This document shows, piece after piece, positions 36,480 through 45,018 of a stretch of 64,000 nt of DNA. How positions within the stretch are numbered: the first letter of the stretch is position 1; each line of letters starts with the position of its first letter. The stretch comes from Cumulibacter manganitolerans (GTDB lineage Bacteria > Actinomycetota > Actinomycetes > Mycobacteriales > Antricoccaceae), in NCBI RefSeq assembly GCF_009602465.1, contig NZ_WBKP01000001.1:22060-86059 (forward strand), in the 5' to 3' direction. A program made the translations under genes and the position numbers. The notes beneath the pieces are model-generated. The model was not told the origin of the DNA. It saw only the letters and a program-made list of their open reading frames with translations, and ran no database searches.

Positions 36480-36538
36480 ATCTGCGGGGGTGCGAGACAC
36501 GGTAATCGCTGATTATCGTGTCCCACACCCCCGCAGAT
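36480..36538. terminator. Bidirectional terminator between acyl-CoA synthetase and sodA
   Basis: Long imperfect inverted repeat: ATCTGCGGGGGTG pairs with CACCCCCGCAGAT, then GACACGGTAAT pairs with ATTATCGTGTC, around loop CGCTG. It lies between the convergent ends of the acyl-CoA synthetase and sodA and should stop both transcripts. Confidence 0.88.
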
Positions 36539-36557
36539 CGCAGGGTGGACGCCGGAG

Positions 36558-37181
36558 CTAGCCGACGATCAGGCCCTGGGTGGCCGTGCGCGCCTTGGCC
36601 AGGCGCTCGGTGACGTCGGCCCAGTTGACCACGTTCCACCACGCCTTGGCGTAGTCGGCCTTGACGTTCTTGTACTGCAGGTAGAAGGCGTGCTCCCACA
36701 TGTCCAGCATGAGGATCGGGGTGAGGCCGATCGGGACGTTGCCCTGCTGGTCCCACAGCTGCACGATGATCAGCTGCTGGCCGATCGAGTCCCACGCCAG
36801 GATCGCCCAGCCGGAGCCCTGGATCGTGGTCGCGGCGGCCTCAAACTGGCCCTGGAATGCCTCGAACGAGCCGAAGAACTCGTCGATCGCGGCCGCGACG
36901 TCACCGTCGGGACGGTCGCCGCCCTCGGGGCTCATGTTCTTCCAGAAGATCGAGTGGTTGGTGTGCCCACCCAGGTTGAACGCGAGGTTCTTCTCCAGCA
37001 TCGGGACGGTCGCGAAGTCGCCGGACTCGCGGGCCGCGCCCAGCTTCTCCAGCGCCGCGTTGGCGTCGTCGACGTACTTCTGGTGGTGCTTGTCGTGATG
37101 CAGCTGCATGATCTCGCCGCTGATGTGCGGCTCGAGCGCTGCGTAATCGTATGGAAGGTCGGGCAGCGAGTACTTCGCCAT
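36558..37181 (-). CDS. sodA: Superoxide dismutase, Mn/Fe type
   Basis: A 207-aa Mn/Fe superoxide dismutase converting superoxide to oxygen and hydrogen peroxide in the cytoplasm. Metal ligands are seen as His28 in QLHHDKHH, His in [10 protein letters not shown], and Asp and His in [13 protein letters not shown]. The GGH pattern and DQQGN favour the Mn-type or a cambialistic enzyme. ATG 37181 has GAGAAGGAGA upstream; the reading frame is open 11 codons further up without similarity. It ends at a strong bidirectional terminator and appears monocistronic. Confidence 0.96.
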   Translation of the reverse strand: MAKYSLPDLPYDYAALEPHISGEIMQLHHDKHHQKYVDDANAALEKLGAARESGDFATVPMLEKNLAFNLGGHTNHSIFWKNMSPEGGDRPDGDVAAAIDEFFGSFEAFQGQFEAAATTIQGSGWAILAWDSIGQQLIIVQLWDQQGNVPIGLTPILMLDMWEHAFYLQYKNVKADYAKAWWNVVNWADVTERLAKARTATQGLIVG

Positions 37182-37276
37182 GATTCGTTTCTCCTTCTCG
37201 TCGGACGTCACCATTCTGCCCCACCTGACCTTTTGTGCAATGCGGCTGCCGAGCCGCGGTGGGGCCTGCTCGCAGA

Positions 37277-38551
37277 CTACTTCTGGTAGGGCGCCTTGTA
37301 CTCGTCGGCCTCCTTGGAGGAGAACAGATCGCCGGTCTTGACCAGGCCGGTGGGAGCGTTGGGGTCGACCTTCAGGATGTACGCCTCGCGGCTGGTCGGC
37401 TCGCCGTGCTTGGAGAGGTCGAGCTTGCCGGTCAGGCCCTTGGTGTCGACGCTGGTGATCTGCTCGCGCGCCTTCAGGATGCCGGCGCGGGTCAGGTCGC
37501 CGTTGTCGCAGGCCTTCTTGAGGATCTGCTCGAACGCCATGCCGAAGACGTAGCCCGACGGGATCGCCTTCTCCGGCTCCTCGGGGTACTTCTTCTTGTA
37601 CTTTTCAGCGATATCGACCATCGCGGCATTGTCGGTGTCGCTGTAGGCGTCGACCGAGTTGAGGAAGAGGTAGTTCTGCTGCAGCGCCTGGGACGTCGCC
37701 TGGTCCTTCAGCAGCGAGACGGAGTACGTCGGGTTGTTGCCGATCATCGGCACGTTGAGCCCCTGCGCGACGTTCTGCAGCGCGACCGAGCCGAGCGCTC
37801 CCGGGGTGACCGCCAGCGCGATCGCCTTGACGCCGGCCTCCTTGAGCTTGGTGATCGTCGCCGTCATGTCGGTGTCGCTCGCCGAGACGGTGGCCTCGAC
37901 GACCTCCATCTTGTGCTCCTTGGCGTACGCCTTGGTGCCCAGCAGCGAGTTCTGGCCGTACTCCGAGTCGACGTAGATGTGGCCGATCTTGTCACCGTCG
38001 GCGATCTTGCCTTCCTTCTGCAGGTAGGCCAGGCCGTTGACCATCTCCACGTCGTACGTCTGGCCGATCATCAGGATCGACTCGGAGTCGAGGTTCACCG
38101 ACGCGGTGGCCGAGGGGATGCTGAGCATCTTCTCGTTGGTGAGCTTCTGCTTCAGCGCCGCGAGCACCGGCGAGCCGTTGACCTGGATCATCGCCGCGAC
38201 CTCGGACTTCATCTTCTCGTAGAGCGGCACGGCGTTGTCGGCCTTGTAGCCGTGGTCCTGGACGTTGAGCTTGATCTGGCGCCCGCAGATGCCGCCGGCG
38301 GCGTTGATGTCGTCGACCCACAGCTCGTTGCCGTGGGTGTTGGCCAGGCCGGTGGCCTTGAAGACGCCGGACGCGTCGGTGAGCGCGCCCAGCGTGATGG
38401 TGTCGTCGGTGACGCCGAGGTCGGTCTTGACGTCGCCCTTGCCTCCACCGCTGTCGCCGCCGCCCTGCGCCTTGGTGCTGCAGCCGGTCAGTGCAACGAC
38501 GGCCACGACGGTGGCTGCGGTGCCGGTGAGGAGGGTCTTGCGAACAGTCAT
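37277..38551 (-). CDS. ABC transporter substrate-binding lipoprotein, branched-chain amino-acid type
   Basis: A 424-aa periplasmic-binding-protein type 1 of the LivK group. A signal peptide ends at the lipobox LTGC (Cys22), followed by a Gly-Ser linker. The mature protein has [28 protein letters not shown] and later [14 protein letters not shown], typical of Leu/Ile/Val or amide/urea binding proteins. No permease or ATPase gene is adjacent, so it is an orphan in this window. ATG 38551. A TTACACCCGTGTAA palindrome lies 60 bp upstream and may be an operator. Confidence 0.92.
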   Translation of the reverse strand: MTVRKTLLTGTAATVVAVVALTGCSTKAQGGGDSGGGKGDVKTDLGVTDDTITLGALTDASGVFKATGLANTHGNELWVDDINAAGGICGRQIKLNVQDHGYKADNAVPLYEKMKSEVAAMIQVNGSPVLAALKQKLTNEKMLSIPSATASVNLDSESILMIGQTYDVEMVNGLAYLQKEGKIADGDKIGHIYVDSEYGQNSLLGTKAYAKEHKMEVVEATVSASDTDMTATITKLKEAGVKAIALAVTPGALGSVALQNVAQGLNVPMIGNNPTYSVSLLKDQATSQALQQNYLFLNSVDAYSDTDNAAMVDIAEKYKKKYPEEPEKAIPSGYVFGMAFEQILKKACDNGDLTRAGILKAREQITSVDTKGLTGKLDLSKHGEPTSREAYILKVDPNAPTGLVKTGDLFSSKEADEYKAPYQK

Positions 38552-38611
38552 GTGGAGCACTCCAGAATCCTTAGCGAAGCAAACTTTCCGGTTAGAGCAT
38601 GGCGCGGCCGT

Positions 38612-38625
38612 TACACCCGTGTAAA
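38612..38625. promoter_or_regulatory. Candidate operator upstream of the solute-binding protein
   Basis: TTACAC-CC-GTGTAA, a 6+6 inverted repeat with a 2-bp centre, about 60 bp upstream of the solute-binding protein start on the minus strand. Size and position fit a dimeric repressor site, but no regulator gene is adjacent. The 222-bp gap it lies in shows no gene. Confidence 0.45.
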
Positions 38626-38773
38626 CCGAAATGCCCAATTCTCGGGTGTGACCTGCGCAATGCACAGCGTCTGCACTGGATGGCGGGTGGTCCGAGCAGC
38701 GCGTGCCTGGCCCGATGCCCGGGGAGCGCTGAGACGTGCGGATGCCGGCCGACCCTGGAGCGGGCCGCCGGGG

Positions 38774-39484
38774 CTATGCCTGGCGGCGGGTGAACGCGAG
38801 TGCGAACTCGTTGCGGGTGTCGTCGATCGCCTCGCGCTCGTGCAGGTTGCGCCAGCGGTTGTTCAGCCGCTTCTGCTGCGCGATGACGTGCCGGCTGCTC
38901 TCGGCGGTGCTGGCTAGCAGCGCGGTGCAGGCTGCCTCCGGGTCCTCCTCGATGCGATTGAGGTAGCCGCGCTGCAGCATCAGCTCCGCGTCGTACTTGT
39001 CGGCGGTGAGGACCAGCTCGGTGGCGAGGGTCCAGCCCATCAGCCGGTGCAGGTTGACCGTCTCCAGCACCGAGGGGATGTCGATGCGGACCTCGGGCAT
39101 CTGGAAGAACGTGCCCGGGGCGGCGACGCGGAACTCGGCGGCCGCGGCGATCTCCAGGGCGCCACCGACGACGTACCGGCGCATCGCGACAGCCACCGGC
39201 ACCGGGCAGTCCTTCACGGCCTGGCAGACGTCGCCGAGCCGGGTGATGATGTCGTACGCGCGGTTGGGATCGTCGGTCTCGAACAGCGAGGTGTCCATCC
39301 CGGCCGAGAAGCCCGCGTCGTGGCTCGCGCGCAGCAGCACGCCGCGCACGCCCTCGTCGGCGCCGGCCTGCTCGAGCGCGTCGACGAGCTCGTCGAGCAT
39401 CTGCCACGTCAGGCTGTTCGCGCGCCGCGCGTTGTCCAGCGTGATGATTCGGACGGCGCCGTCGGTCTCGGTCTGGATGCTCAT
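38774..39484 (-). CDS. Enoyl-CoA hydratase/isomerase family protein
   Basis: A 236-aa crotonase-fold protein. It opens IITLDNARRANSLTWQML, has GFSAGMDTSLF where crotonases form the first half of the oxyanion hole, and VGGALEIAAAAEFRVA for the second. The catalytic glutamates of enoyl-CoA hydratase are not clearly in place, so the activity could be hydration, isomerisation or hydrolysis. ATG 39484 has AGGAGG upstream. It lies 52 bp after an alpha/beta hydrolase gene on the same strand, so they may be one operon. Confidence 0.85.
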   Translation of the reverse strand: MSIQTETDGAVRIITLDNARRANSLTWQMLDELVDALEQAGADEGVRGVLLRASHDAGFSAGMDTSLFETDDPNRAYDIITRLGDVCQAVKDCPVPVAVAMRRYVVGGALEIAAAAEFRVAAPGTFFQMPEVRIDIPSVLETVNLHRLMGWTLATELVLTADKYDAELMLQRGYLNRIEEDPEAACTALLASTAESSRHVIAQQKRLNNRWRNLHEREAIDDTRNEFALAFTRRQA

Positions 39485-39536
39485 CGAGCAGGTCCTCCTG
39501 GGGTAGTGGCGCGTGCCGGCGCCGGTCGGATGTGCG

Positions 39537-40169
39537 TCAGCGCGCGGCGGAACGCGGCTGCACGCTGAGGGTGGTGGTCGCGAACTCGGCCACCGTCCGG
39601 TGCCACACCGGCGCCCGCATGAGCATCGCGTGGCCCTCGTTGGGCAGCAGCTCGAGCCGGACGTCGACGTCCCGCGCCCGCAGCCGCTCGGCGTACCGCT
39701 CGGTGAGGGCGGGGTCGGTGATCCGGTCGGAGCGCCCGTGCATGAGCAGCGCCCGCTGCCCAGACTGGGCGTGCACGCCGTCCGATTCGACGATCCACGG
39801 CGCCAGGGCAGCCACACCGACGACGTCCTGCTCGCCGGCCAGGTTGAGCGTGACGCGGCCGCCCATCGAGTGCCCGACCAGCACGATCGGCGTGTCCGGG
39901 TGTGCGGCGCGCACCTGATCGAGTGCCCACCGGGTGCCGTCCAGCGGCGACTGCCGGTGGCCGTTCCAGCCCAGCAGCTCGTTGCGCACGCGTAGCACGC
40001 CGACGCGGGGCCCGGCGGCGCGTCGTACCGCCCACGCGAACGGCAGCATCCGCAGCACGGCCGGGTTCCACCACTGCACCGCCATCAGGCTGGTCTCGGC
40101 GCCGCCGTGCAGCACGACCACGACGCCGTCGCACTCGTCCGGCAGGTAGCCCCTCACCTCAGCAGTCAT
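39537..40169 (-). CDS. Alpha/beta hydrolase
   Basis: A 210-aa serine hydrolase with the nucleophile elbow GHSMGG (VLVGHSMGGRVTLNL), an early VVVLHGGAETS oxyanion segment, LMHGRSDRITDP for the catalytic Asp and NEGHAMLMR for the His. The substrate is unknown. ATG 40169 gives normal family length; a much longer antisense frame through the MFS gene is not real. Upstream of the enoyl-CoA hydratase-like gene on the same strand and divergent from the MFS gene. Confidence 0.9.
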   Translation of the reverse strand: MTAEVRGYLPDECDGVVVVLHGGAETSLMAVQWWNPAVLRMLPFAWAVRRAAGPRVGVLRVRNELLGWNGHRQSPLDGTRWALDQVRAAHPDTPIVLVGHSMGGRVTLNLAGEQDVVGVAALAPWIVESDGVHAQSGQRALLMHGRSDRITDPALTERYAERLRARDVDVRLELLPNEGHAMLMRAPVWHRTVAEFATTTLSVQPRSAAR

Positions 40170-40298
40170 GTGCTCGAACGTACCCGCGGACGCCGCGGCG
40201 CCGCCCGCCGGGCGGCAGGTTCCGGGCACCGCGCGAGGAAGGCGTGCTGGGCACGGATCGGGATGAAATCTGTCGGCCGCTGGTGCCACCATGGACGG

Positions 40299-41891
40299 AT
40301 GACGACCTCGACACAGTCGGCGGGCGACGCGTCGGCCCGACCGGCCTCGGCGACTCAGGAGCCCGACTCTCCGCAACCGTCGGCACCGGCGAGCGCGTGG
40401 CCGGCGCTGTGGGCGATGGTCATCGGCTTCTTCATGATCCTGGTCGACTCGACGATCGTGTCCGTGGCGACCGACTCGATCATGGTCGGGCTGCGTACCG
40501 ACCTCAACAGCGTGGTGTGGGTGACCAGCGCCTATCTGCTGGCGTACGTCGTCCCGCTGCTGGTCAGCGGGCGGCTCGGCGACCAGTTCGGGCCCAAGCG
40601 CATCTACATGATCGGCCTCGTCGTGTTCACCGTCGCCTCGGGGCTGTGCGGGCTGGCGGGGTCGATCGAGCTCCTGATCTTCGCTCGCGTGCTGCAGGGT
40701 CTCGGCGCGGCGCTGATGACGCCGCAGACCATGGCGGTGATCACCCGCACCTTCGCTCCCGAGAAACGCGGGACGGCGATGGCCCTGTGGGGCTCGGTCG
40801 CCGGCGTGGCGATCCTCGTCGGCCCGCTGGCCGGCGGGCTGCTCACCGAGACGCTGGGCTGGCAGTGGGTGTTCTACGTCAACGTCCCCGTCGGCATCAT
40901 CGCGCTCGTCGCCGCTGCCCGGCTCGTGCCGCGCCTCGAGACGCACGCCCACCGGTTCGACTTCGCCGGGATCGCGCTGAACACGATCGGCCTGTTCGCC
41001 CTGACGTACGGGTTGCAGGAGGGCCAGAAGCGCGACTGGGACTCCGTGGTGTGGTCGCTGATCGCGGCCGGTCTGGTGCTGCTGGCCGCCTTCGTGTGGT
41101 GGCAGTCGGCGAATCGTCGCGAGCCGCTGATGAGCCTCGAGCTGTTCCGCGACCGCAACTTCAGCCTGGCCAACATCGGCATCTGCGCGATGGGCTTCGC
41201 GGTCACCGGCATGGCGATCCCGCTGATGCTGTTCGCCCAGAAGTCGATGGGCCTGACTGTGATCCGCTCGGCGATGCTGATGATCCCGCTGGCGATCGGG
41301 TCGATGGCGCTCGCGCCGCTCGCGGGCCGGCTGACCGACCAGCTGCACCCGCGGCTGCTGGCCGGTATCGGCTTCGCCGGCCAGGCGATCGGGCTGTTCT
41401 GGCTGGGCCAGGTCCTCGGCGACAAGACCGCCGTCTGGCAGATCCTGCTGCCCATCGGGCTGCTCGGTCTGAGCGGCTCGTTCGTGTGGGCGCCGCTGGC
41501 CGCGACGGCCAACCGCAACCTGCCCATGCGGCTGGCCGGCGCCGGTTCCGGCGTCTACAACATGACCCGCCAGGTCGGCGCCGTCCTCGGCAGCGCCGCT
41601 ATCGGGGTGCTGATGCAGAACCGGATCTCGCACCACTTCGCTCCCGTGCTCGCGCAGCAGGGCGCGCCGTCGGGCGGCGGTGGCGGTTCGTACGCGTCGG
41701 CGACCGGCGCGCTGCCCGAGCCGCTGCGCGAGCCGTTCGCGCGCGCGATGGGCGAGTCGCTGTACCTCGCGGCGGCCGTGCTCGTCGTCGGCATCGTCGC
41801 GGCGCTGTTCTTCGCCCGGCCGACGCATTCCGGCATGCGGCCGCGGCGCGGTGCCGACGTACCCGCGGAGGCGACCGCCGCACGCGGCTGA
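40299..41891 (+). CDS. MFS transporter, DHA2 (14-helix) drug-efflux type
   Basis: A 530-aa major facilitator protein with about fourteen membrane helices. The first helix has FFMILVDSTIVSVATDSI, motif A is GRLGDQFGPKRIY, and motif C is GSVAGVAILVGPLAGGLLTE, typical of EmrB/QacA proton-drug antiporters. The N-terminal 30 residues are Ser-Pro-Ala rich and cytoplasmic. ATG 40299 opens this; an overlapping ATG at 40291 is out of frame. Followed 18 bp later by an ornithine cyclodeaminase-like gene on the same strand. Confidence 0.93.
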   Translation: MTTSTQSAGDASARPASATQEPDSPQPSAPASAWPALWAMVIGFFMILVDSTIVSVATDSIMVGLRTDLNSVVWVTSAYLLAYVVPLLVSGRLGDQFGPKRIYMIGLVVFTVASGLCGLAGSIELLIFARVLQGLGAALMTPQTMAVITRTFAPEKRGTAMALWGSVAGVAILVGPLAGGLLTETLGWQWVFYVNVPVGIIALVAAARLVPRLETHAHRFDFAGIALNTIGLFALTYGLQEGQKRDWDSVVWSLIAAGLVLLAAFVWWQSANRREPLMSLELFRDRNFSLANIGICAMGFAVTGMAIPLMLFAQKSMGLTVIRSAMLMIPLAIGSMALAPLAGRLTDQLHPRLLAGIGFAGQAIGLFWLGQVLGDKTAVWQILLPIGLLGLSGSFVWAPLAATANRNLPMRLAGAGSGVYNMTRQVGAVLGSAAIGVLMQNRISHHFAPVLAQQGAPSGGGGGSYASATGALPEPLREPFARAMGESLYLAAAVLVVGIVAALFFARPTHSGMRPRRGADVPAEATAARG

Positions 41892-41909
41892 TATCCCGGC
41901 TCTGACAGC

Positions 41910-42824
41910 ATGGCGAGCATGGCCCTGCTGCTCAACGACGACGACGTCAAGGATCTGCTGACCCCGCAGCTCGCGATGCGAGCGGTCCGCGGCGTCATCG
42001 CGGGGTTCGCCCGCGGTGACGTGGTGGCACCCGCTCGGGTGACCGCCGATCTCGGCGCCGGTCAGATGACATACACGACCGGCGCCACTGCCGAGGTGTA
42101 CGGCTACCGCAGCTACGACAGCCTCGCGCCGGGGAAGGTCGACCAGGTGGTGACCTGTCTCGACCGGGCCACCCGACGGCTGAAGTACGTGCACGCCGGC
42201 AGCCTCGTCGGCATCGCGCGCACCGGCGCGATCGGCGGCGTCGCGGTCGACGCGCTCGCCGCTGCGGACGCCACCTCGCTGGCGTTGATCGGGACCGGCA
42301 TCCAGGCGTACTGGCAGGCCTGGGCGATCGCCGCCACCCGGCCGCTGACCGACGTACGCGTCTACTCGCCGACCGCCGACCACCGGGTCGCGTTCGCCCG
42401 GCGGCTGGTCGACCGGCTCGGGCTGCCCGCACGGTCGGTCGACCATCCTCGCGACGCGGTCGACGGGGCGCAGATCGTCGTCCTCGCGACGACCGCCCAC
42501 GAGCCGGTGGTCGAGGCCGGCTGGATCGCCGACGCCGCGCATCTCAGCTCGCTCGGTGCCAAGGTTCCCGGCGCCGCCGAGTACGACGAAGCGCTGCTCG
42601 AGGAGTCGTTCGTCAGCACCGACTCCCTCGCCCAGCTCGAGGCGCTCACGGGCAGCACGCAGGGCGTCGAGCACCTCGGCCACCACCTCGATCCAGGTCC
42701 GGACCGACTGCGCGGACGCCGGCTGACCTTCTTCCAGTCGTGCGGCCTGGGCGGCACCGAGGTGGCGCTTCTCGACGCGCTGGGAGCAGCGGTCGTCGCG
42801 CAGTCGCCGTCCGCCCAGGCGTAG
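41910..42824 (+). CDS. Ornithine cyclodeaminase/mu-crystallin family protein
   Basis: A 304-aa NAD(P)-dependent protein. It begins LLLNDDDVKDLL, has QMTYTTGA and GYRSYDS early, ARTGAIGGVAVDALA, and the nucleotide-binding SLALIGTGIQAYWQAWAI near residue 125. Family members include ornithine cyclodeaminase, alanine dehydrogenase and ketimine reductase; the substrate is not certain. Start at ATG 41910, or 41919. Between the MFS gene and DUF1345 gene with gaps of 18 and 7 bp, so one operon is likely. Confidence 0.9.
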   Translation: MASMALLLNDDDVKDLLTPQLAMRAVRGVIAGFARGDVVAPARVTADLGAGQMTYTTGATAEVYGYRSYDSLAPGKVDQVVTCLDRATRRLKYVHAGSLVGIARTGAIGGVAVDALAAADATSLALIGTGIQAYWQAWAIAATRPLTDVRVYSPTADHRVAFARRLVDRLGLPARSVDHPRDAVDGAQIVVLATTAHEPVVEAGWIADAAHLSSLGAKVPGAAEYDEALLEESFVSTDSLAQLEALTGSTQGVEHLGHHLDPGPDRLRGRRLTFFQSCGLGGTEVALLDALGAAVVAQSPSAQA

Positions 42825-42831
42825 GGCCGAC

Positions 42832-43500
42832 ATGACCATCGAGAAGGAGCGGACGACGCCGCCGTCGCGGGCCGCGCGCACGCCGGCGCGCACCCGGTTC
42901 GCCGCCGGGACGCTGCTCGGCGTGCTGGCCGCGACGGTCACCGGGCTGCTGGCGGACCCGCGGTACGCCGTCGGCGTGGGGTGGTGCGTGGCCTGCCTCG
43001 TCTGGTTGCTGTGGATCTGGATCTCCTTGGGCCCGATGACGCCGGGTCAGACCCGTGTGCACGCGGTGCGCGAGGACCCGGGGCGCGGCACGGTCGACCT
43101 GGTGATGGTCCTGGCGGCGCTGTTCAGCCTGGGCGCGGTCGGCTACTACTTCGCCCAGGCCGGGAAGGCCGACGGGGCCGACCGCGTGGTGGTCACCCTG
43201 CTGGGCGTCGCGACGATCGCGCTGTCCTGGCTGCTGATCCACACGACGTTCGCGCTGAAATACGCCCACCTCTACTACTTCGACGGCGTGCGCGGCATCG
43301 ACTTCAACAGCGAGGACGATCCCGACTACCGCGACTTCGCCTACTTCGCGTTCAACCTCGGCATGACCTACCAGGTCTCCGACACGTCGGTCAGCGACAA
43401 GGCGATCCGGCGCACCGTCCTGCGGCACTGCCTGCTGGCGTTCGTGTTCGGCGTGGTCATCATCGGCGCGGCGGTCAACATCATCGCCGGCCTCGGCTGA
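42832..43500 (+). CDS. DUF1345 family membrane protein
   Basis: A 222-aa protein with five membrane helices and the DUF1345 features: WLLWIWISLGPMTPGQTRVHA, the acidic loop VREDPGRG, THTFALKYAHLYYFD-like HTTFALKYAHLYYFD, and DFAYFAFNLGMTYQVSDT near the end. The function is unknown. It starts 7 bp after the ornithine cyclodeaminase-like gene and ends that unit. Confidence 0.92.
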   Translation: MTIEKERTTPPSRAARTPARTRFAAGTLLGVLAATVTGLLADPRYAVGVGWCVACLVWLLWIWISLGPMTPGQTRVHAVREDPGRGTVDLVMVLAALFSLGAVGYYFAQAGKADGADRVVVTLLGVATIALSWLLIHTTFALKYAHLYYFDGVRGIDFNSEDDPDYRDFAYFAFNLGMTYQVSDTSVSDKAIRRTVLRHCLLAFVFGVVIIGAAVNIIAGLG

Positions 43501-43662
43501 GCAGCGATTCTGGTCGGCTCGGCCTTTCCTGGTGACGCGTACGTCGCTGGTCGACCTCGCCAGAGGATCAGCGGTCACTTGACTAACGTGTCATGTTTCT
43601 ACAGGCTACGGAAGACCGCCCGCCGTCCGCGGACGGCATGCCTGAGTGCAAGGGGATCGATT

Positions 43663-43806
43663 GTGTCGGATGCCGACTCTGGAAGTCTCGTGCAGCGCGA
43701 GGATCAGGATGGCTTGGTGGTGCCGACCGTGACCCGACCGGACAAGCGCGACGCGCTCACCGTCGCGAGATTCCAGCAGCTGCGCTCGCAGGGAAGCAGC
43801 CGATGA
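43663..43806 (+). pseudogene. Truncated crotonase N-terminus
   Basis: A 47-codon reading frame (GTG 43663, with AAGGGGA upstream). The stretch VQREDQDGLVVPTVTRPDKRDALT matches the first strand of enoyl-CoA hydratase-family proteins. It then ends, within four bases of the next gene's ATG, so about 200 residues of a normal 260-aa crotonase are missing. It looks like the 5' remnant of a gene removed by deletion, now serving as a short leader frame coupled (ATGA) to the acyl-CoA dehydrogenase. Confidence 0.6.
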
Positions 43807-45008
43807 ACCTGGACCGGGATCCCGCGCTGGAGGCGTTCCGCACGGAGGTTGCGGCGTTCCTCGACACCGCACCCACCGACGCCATCCGCGAGGCGGGTCG
43901 GCGTACGACCAGCGCGTTCGCGCCGTTCGACCAGGCCATGCAGTGGCAGCGCATTCTGAACGACAAGGGATGGGCCGCGCCGGGCTGGCCGGCGGAGTAC
44001 GGCGGCACCGGCTGGAGCCTCGAGCAGCGGTACGTCTTCAGCGAGGAGTACGCCCGCCGCGATCTGCCACCGCTGCTTCCCAACGGCCTGCAGATGGTCG
44101 GCCCGCTGATCATCGACAAGGGCACCGACGAGCAGAAGAAGCGCTACCTGCCGGGGATCCTCTCCGGAGCGGATTACTGGACGCAGGGCTACTCCGAGCC
44201 CGGGTCGGGCTCGGACCTGGCCTCGCTGCGCTGTTCCGCGGTGCGCGACGGCGACGACTACGTCATCAACGGAAGCAAGATCTGGACGACGCTCGCGCAT
44301 CGCGCGAACCGGATGTTCATGCTGGTGCGTACCAGCACCGACGGGCCGAAGCAGGCCGGCATCACGTTCCTGCTGCTGGACCGGGTCGACTACCCGGGAA
44401 TGCAGATCCGCCCCATCGTCAATCTGGCCGGCGAGGAGGAACAGTGCGAGGTCTTCTTCGAGGACGTGCGGGTGCCGGCGTCCGGTCGCGTCGGTGAGGA
44501 GAACGACGGCTGGGCGATCTCGAAGCATCTGCTGACCTACGAGCGCGGGGCGTCGGTCACCGCGCCACGGATGCGTCGTCACCTCGAGCAGATCCGTGCG
44601 GCCGCGCGGACGGTTCCCTCGCCGTACGGCGGCAACCTCGCGGACGATCCGGTCTTTCAGCGTGACCTCGGGGAGGTCGCCGCGGACGTGATCTCGTTCG
44701 AGTGCGTGGAGAAGCTCATCCACAGCGGTCATCCGATGGCCAAGGATCCGGCGACACCGTCGATGAACAAGGTCCTGGGCAGTGAGATCACTCAGCGGCT
44801 CACCGTGCTGCGAACCCGGGTCGCCGGCGTCGGCGCCGTTCCGCGACAGCTCGAGGCGATCGAGGTCGGGTCCGGCGTGGAACCGCTGGGCAGTGAGTTC
44901 GAGCTGACCGCGATGCCCTGGTACCTCAACAGCCGAGCGACCACGATCTACGCCGGCACCAACGAGGTCCAGCGCGATCTGGTTGCCCGCACGCTGGGCC
45001 GGCGCTGA
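43803..45008 (+). CDS. Acyl-CoA dehydrogenase, first subunit
   Basis: A 401-aa FAD enzyme of the acyl-CoA dehydrogenase family. It shows GWAAPGWPAEYGGTGWS, the QGYSEPGSGSDLASLR FAD/substrate segment, KIWTTLAH and a final TIYAGTNEVQRDLVART. The usual YEGT glutamate is YAGT here; a glutamate in LLTYERGAS may be the base, as in some heteromeric mycobacterial FadE proteins. Its start overlaps the truncated crotonase frame (ATGA). A second dehydrogenase follows 10 bp later, suggesting a two-subunit enzyme of the steroid or branched side-chain type. Confidence 0.93.
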   Translation: MNLDRDPALEAFRTEVAAFLDTAPTDAIREAGRRTTSAFAPFDQAMQWQRILNDKGWAAPGWPAEYGGTGWSLEQRYVFSEEYARRDLPPLLPNGLQMVGPLIIDKGTDEQKKRYLPGILSGADYWTQGYSEPGSGSDLASLRCSAVRDGDDYVINGSKIWTTLAHRANRMFMLVRTSTDGPKQAGITFLLLDRVDYPGMQIRPIVNLAGEEEQCEVFFEDVRVPASGRVGEENDGWAISKHLLTYERGASVTAPRMRRHLEQIRAAARTVPSPYGGNLADDPVFQRDLGEVAADVISFECVEKLIHSGHPMAKDPATPSMNKVLGSEITQRLTVLRTRVAGVGAVPRQLEAIEVGSGVEPLGSEFELTAMPWYLNSRATTIYAGTNEVQRDLVARTLGRR

Positions 45009-45018
45009 CGGAGGAGAC

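Noticed and set aside
39537-42941. A 1134-codon open frame on the minus strand
   Set aside because: Only its last 210 codons are protein-like (the alpha/beta hydrolase). The rest is antisense to MFS and ornithine cyclodeaminase-like genes with clear motifs; long antisense frames are expected at high GC.
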